Translations under genes and position numbers: made by a program
Source: Candidatus Cardinium sp. cBcalN2
GTDB lineage: Bacteria > Bacteroidota > Bacteroidia > Cytophagales > Amoebophilaceae
Reading direction: 5' to 3'
Length of the DNA: 8,569 nt
Assembly (NCBI RefSeq): GCF_022810445.1
Contig: NZ_JAACGD010000012.1
Span: forward strand, 1 to 8,569
The notes under the pieces: generated by a model
The model's database searches: none
What the model was told of the DNA's origin: nothing
What the model saw: the letters and a program-made list of their open reading frames with translations, nothing else
In this document: positions 5,729-8,569 of the stretch, piece after piece
How positions within the stretch are numbered: position 1 is the stretch's first letter
Layout of the letters: the number at the start of each line of letters is the position of its first letter

Positions 5729-7401
5729 TGTTATATTTAAGTGCAATCCTTAACCCTATACTTAATACAACTAGCAGCATGGAATACAACTGGCTATTGA
5801 TCGCTTTATTTTTCGGGATACCTGCCACGCTATGCCATGCAGAAACCAATGCAGGAGAAATAAAAGATGCTGAATTTGTAATTGAAAAAAAAAAGAAGAA
5901 TAGAGTAAACCAAGCACAAAGGCTTTTTTTTAAAGCCCCTAGCCAAACCATAAAAAATCTTCACAAACCTTTAGCAGCCACAAAAGCACTAACATCGGAA
6001 ACGATATCATTTGACCTTGTACCTCTTACATACCTTCCTTTTTGTTTAAAAAATAAAGAGGATCGTCTTGTCTTTAAGAACTATGGCAAAGTAGGTATGA
6101 GTTCCTTATTGCTCCCTTATCTAGAGGTTTCATTAGGCAACCATGCCTTTTGCAAAGGGATTTGGTGGACCCATCTCACTTTTGCCCCAGAATTATGGAA
6201 CAAAAAATCGACGGAAGCCTCACTTCGGCTACAAGGTAGATATGGCATAGGGCCATGGCTATTGGACCCAAGTTTACACTATCAGCATAATTGGCACAAA
6301 TATAGCGATACGACTCATAGCTCTAGGCTCCATCAAACAAAGATTGACTTATTGACTCAACAAGCGAGCGAAACTGCTACGCAAGATGGGCAAGTAAGCC
6401 TAAAACTGCTCAATGACCATCATAAAAAACTAAATGAACAGCTATTTATGCTGAAATATAAATGGGTCAAGCACTTGAATAATTGGTCTGTAAAAGTAAC
6501 CACTTACAATGATATAGCCAGCTATACAAACCATAAGCAACAACAAACCCGTTTTATTGTTTCGGCTACACCTAGTCTTTATTTGCGTTTATTTAAATCT
6601 ATACAGCTAAAGTCTGGCCTAAGGATGGCCTATCATAATGATCCGATTCCTGGAAAAATACCTCATTTTGATCTCTATCCTATGGTTAGGATAGCGTATG
6701 CTGTGTCTAGTCAGCTTATGCCTTATATAGGGATACAAGGTATGGGTGTAGGCGGCAGTGTAGTCCCATTACACCTCCATCATGTGGTAGCTAAAAATCC
6801 TTTTATAGCTTTCAATATGAAGCTATCACACCGTCATGAATACTTCAAACTGTATGGTGGGAGTAAAGGCATTATTAGACCTAATCTTTCTTATCAACTC
6901 GATATAGCTTATCGGAAATTTAAGAACCAGTCTAGAATAGTGGCTGTTACAAACAATGAGATTAGCTTGGCTTACCATCCAGATGAGTACAATGTATTAA
7001 AAGCGACTGGAATAGTCGACTACGCTATAGCTGGTACAAAATTCAATGCAACCATAAAAGGAAGCTATTACCGATATCCGGACAATAGATTGGCGCCTAT
7101 TTGGTGGTACCATAAACCTATTTATAAACTAAAGCCAACGCTTACCTATAAAGTTCATCCAAAAGTTTTACTGATCAGTCATCTCCATCTACATGGCCCA
7201 ACTACTGTAAAAGATCTAGCAGGTACCGCCATGGAACTAGATAAGATCATCAACCTTTCTTTAAATATAGATTTTTTTATTTCAACAAGATTTACGGCAT
7301 TTTTAATGATCAGCAATCTACTAAACCGCCAACATATTGGTTACACCCACTACCCGGATAAAAAGATCAATATAACAGGCGGCCTACACTACAAATGGTA
7401 A
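5728..7401 (+). CDS. Outer-membrane beta-barrel protein, TonB-receptor-like C-terminus
   Basis: An uncharacterised 557-residue protein that should sit in the outer membrane. A signal peptide is clear from Met18: EYNWLLIALFFGIPATLCHA, with likely cleavage after CHA at residue 38. A basic stretch follows (EKKKKNR, about 53-59). From about residue 95 on the sequence is dominated by alternating aromatic and polar residues, as in transmembrane strands, and it ends in GGLHYKW with a terminal aromatic residue, the usual barrel-assembly signal. The last 40 residues (FTAFLMISNLLNRQ, then a Tyr-x-x-Tyr-Pro stretch and the glycine pair) resemble the closing strands of TonB-dependent receptors of Bacteroidota, but I see no plug domain or TonB box, so transport of a specific ligand cannot be claimed. 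Two starts are possible: 5728, overlapping the preceding stop, or 5779 (Met18), which gives a normal signal peptide. A run of ten A at 5885-5894 lies inside the coding region. pheS follows after 10 bases. Confidence 0.75.
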   Translation: MLYLSAILNPILNTTSSMEYNWLLIALFFGIPATLCHAETNAGEIKDAEFVIEKKKKNRVNQAQRLFFKAPSQTIKNLHKPLAATKALTSETISFDLVPLTYLPFCLKNKEDRLVFKNYGKVGMSSLLLPYLEVSLGNHAFCKGIWWTHLTFAPELWNKKSTEASLRLQGRYGIGPWLLDPSLHYQHNWHKYSDTTHSSRLHQTKIDLLTQQASETATQDGQVSLKLLNDHHKKLNEQLFMLKYKWVKHLNNWSVKVTTYNDIASYTNHKQQQTRFIVSATPSLYLRLFKSIQLKSGLRMAYHNDPIPGKIPHFDLYPMVRIAYAVSSQLMPYIGIQGMGVGGSVVPLHLHHVVAKNPFIAFNMKLSHRHEYFKLYGGSKGIIRPNLSYQLDIAYRKFKNQSRIVAVTNNEISLAYHPDEYNVLKATGIVDYAIAGTKFNATIKGSYYRYPDNRLAPIWWYHKPIYKLKPTLTYKVHPKVLLISHLHLHGPTTVKDLAGTAMELDKIINLSLNIDFFISTRFTAFLMISNLLNRQHIGYTHYPDKKINITGGLHYKW

Positions 7402-7411
7402 TTTATATTTT

Positions 7412-8443
7412 ATGATAGATCGCATTGCCCAACTACGGGAAAAAATGGTAAGTACAATCATTGAGGATAAAGAAGCCTTAGAAAGCTTTCGACGTCATTT
7501 TATCAGCAAAAAGGGGGCCATTGCGCTTTTATTTGAGGCTTTTAAAGAGTTGCCTACTGGAGAAAAAAAAGTCATTGGTCCAACCTTAAATAGTTTAAAG
7601 CAAGCAGCAGAAAAGAAGTTTAAAAGTGCAGCCAGTGCAATAGAAGCAAAACATGTGTCGGTTACAGGGCAATCAGTAGATGTCACTCTTCCTTCTTTTG
7701 GCCCTACAATAGGTAGCCTACATCCCTTAACTATTGTGCAAAACAAGATTATCTCTTTATTTCAACGCATTGGCTTTAACCTGGTAGAAGGCCCAGAAAT
7801 CGTAGGAGACTGGCATAACTTTACGGCATTAAACTTTCCTGACAATCATCCTGCCCGTGACATGCAGGATACTTTCTTTGTCCAGCGTAACCCAGACCAA
7901 TTATTACGTACACATACCACTTCTGTTCAGATTGCCATATGTGAGACACAAAGCCCTCCTATTCGATCTATTGCCTTGGGCCGAGTCTTTAGAAATGAGG
8001 CTGTATCTGCACGATCTCATTGTTTTTTCCATCAACTGGATGGAATGTATATCAACACAGATGTGACCTTTAGTGATCTAAAAGGGACCATTTATCATTT
8101 TGTAGAGACACTATTTGGGCAAGCTACCAAGCTCCGTTTTAGGGCTTCTTATTTTCCTTTTACAGAACCTAGTGCAGAGGTAGATATCAATTGCAGGCTA
8201 TGTCAAGGCAAAGGATGTACTGTTTGTAAGCATTCAGGGTGGGTAGAGATATTGGGTGCAGGGATGATTGATCCGAATGTGTTAAGTAATTGCCATATCG
8301 ATCCTGAAAAATATAATGGTTTCGCTTTTGGAATGGGCATAGAACGTATCGCCATGCTACTCTATCAAATTGATGACTTACGGTTATTTTCTGAAAACCA
8401 TCTTGCCTTTTTGAGGCAATTTAAAAGTTTTTTGGGACATTAG
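7412..8443 (+). CDS. pheS: Phenylalanyl-tRNA synthetase alpha subunit
   Basis: PheS is the catalytic chain of the alpha2-beta2 class II synthetase that charges tRNA-Phe. The N-terminal coiled coil that contacts tRNA is at about residues 1-90. Motif 2 is GRVFRNEAVSARSHCFFHQLDG at about 190-211, and motif 3 is GMGIERIAMLLY at about 307-318. The phenylalanine pocket region FTEPSAEVD lies at about 250-258. A four-cysteine cluster, CRLCQGKGCTVC (Cys261, 264, 269, 272), could bind zinc; E. coli lacks it, while Bacteroidota PheS proteins commonly carry it. The 343 residues are complete. The ATG at 7412 is 10 bases after the barrel gene, with no Shine-Dalgarno sequence, which suggests cotranscription. 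The beta chain gene pheT is not in the window and is not immediately downstream. Confidence 0.97.
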   Translation: MIDRIAQLREKMVSTIIEDKEALESFRRHFISKKGAIALLFEAFKELPTGEKKVIGPTLNSLKQAAEKKFKSAASAIEAKHVSVTGQSVDVTLPSFGPTIGSLHPLTIVQNKIISLFQRIGFNLVEGPEIVGDWHNFTALNFPDNHPARDMQDTFFVQRNPDQLLRTHTTSVQIAICETQSPPIRSIALGRVFRNEAVSARSHCFFHQLDGMYINTDVTFSDLKGTIYHFVETLFGQATKLRFRASYFPFTEPSAEVDINCRLCQGKGCTVCKHSGWVEILGAGMIDPNVLSNCHIDPEKYNGFAFGMGIERIAMLLYQIDDLRLFSENHLAFLRQFKSFLGH

Positions 8444-8521
8444 GTCGTATGCTGTTGTTCCAACTATAACGAGTGATTCCAGTAGCTTTTTAGAAGAGGC
8501 GTTTTTATAAGTCACCCCACC

Positions 8522-8541
8522 ATAGTGCTGAATGGATAAGT
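8522..8541 (+). repeat. Short intergenic repeat, copy 2 (after pheS)
   Basis: ATAGTGCTGAATGGATAAGT matches copy 1 at 5142-5161 in 18 of 20 positions. It ends 4 bases before an ATG (8546) that opens a frame running off the window (MTYLFMTL...), too short to judge as a gene. The spacer from 8444 on holds nothing else I can identify. Confidence 0.4.
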
Positions 8542-8569
8542 AAAAATGACGTATTTGTTCATGACACTG

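Noticed and set aside
5921..5937. GGCTTT...AAAGCC hairpin with T run inside the barrel gene
   Set aside because: It is within an open coding frame with no sign of a transcript end; the T run is the loop, not the tail of the stem.
8546..8569. ATG-started frame at the right edge (MTYLFMTL...)
   Set aside because: Only eight codons are visible, with no ribosome binding site or recognisable N-terminus.

Overview
The window is an AT-rich stretch of chromosome that most likely comes from a reduced-genome member of the Bacteroidota, of the Amoebophilus/Cardinium kind (intracellular symbionts, Cytophagales). The evidence is the gene order rpsF-rpsR-rplI, LeuRS and PheS proteins with Bacteroidota-style insertions, an SRP RNA of Bacteroidota type, a TAnnTTTG -7 promoter element, no Shine-Dalgarno sequence at any start, and loose intergenic DNA with one visibly decaying gene. 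The genus is an inference; no database search could be run.

Layout, left half (minus strand). Positions 1-409 hold no convincing gene. A 4.5S-type signal recognition particle RNA (ffs) lies at about 410-505 with its own -7 promoter element. It follows the ribosomal protein operon rpsF (S6), rpsR (S18), rplI (L9), which is transcribed leftward from a good promoter at about 1803-1833. S6 and S18 overlap by 4 bases and S18 and L9 are 8 bases apart.

Layout, right half (plus strand). After a roughly 0.5 kb gap that separates the divergent units come leuS (leucyl-tRNA synthetase), an RDD-family membrane protein gene that appears broken into two frames, a 557-residue outer-membrane beta-barrel protein, and pheS (phenylalanyl-tRNA synthetase alpha chain). 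The broken RDD gene, the barrel gene and pheS are packed within about 10 bases of each other and probably share a transcript. A 20-base sequence recurs (18/20 identical) in the spacers after leuS and after pheS.

Functionally the window is core translation and protein targeting (S6, S18, L9, LeuRS, PheS, SRP RNA) plus two envelope genes. I found no defence system, CRISPR array, prophage or intact insertion sequence. The points most worth checking are the split RDD gene with its TAATG junction to the barrel gene, the SRP RNA, the intergenic repeat, the rpsF leader, and several short coding-like relics in the gaps.
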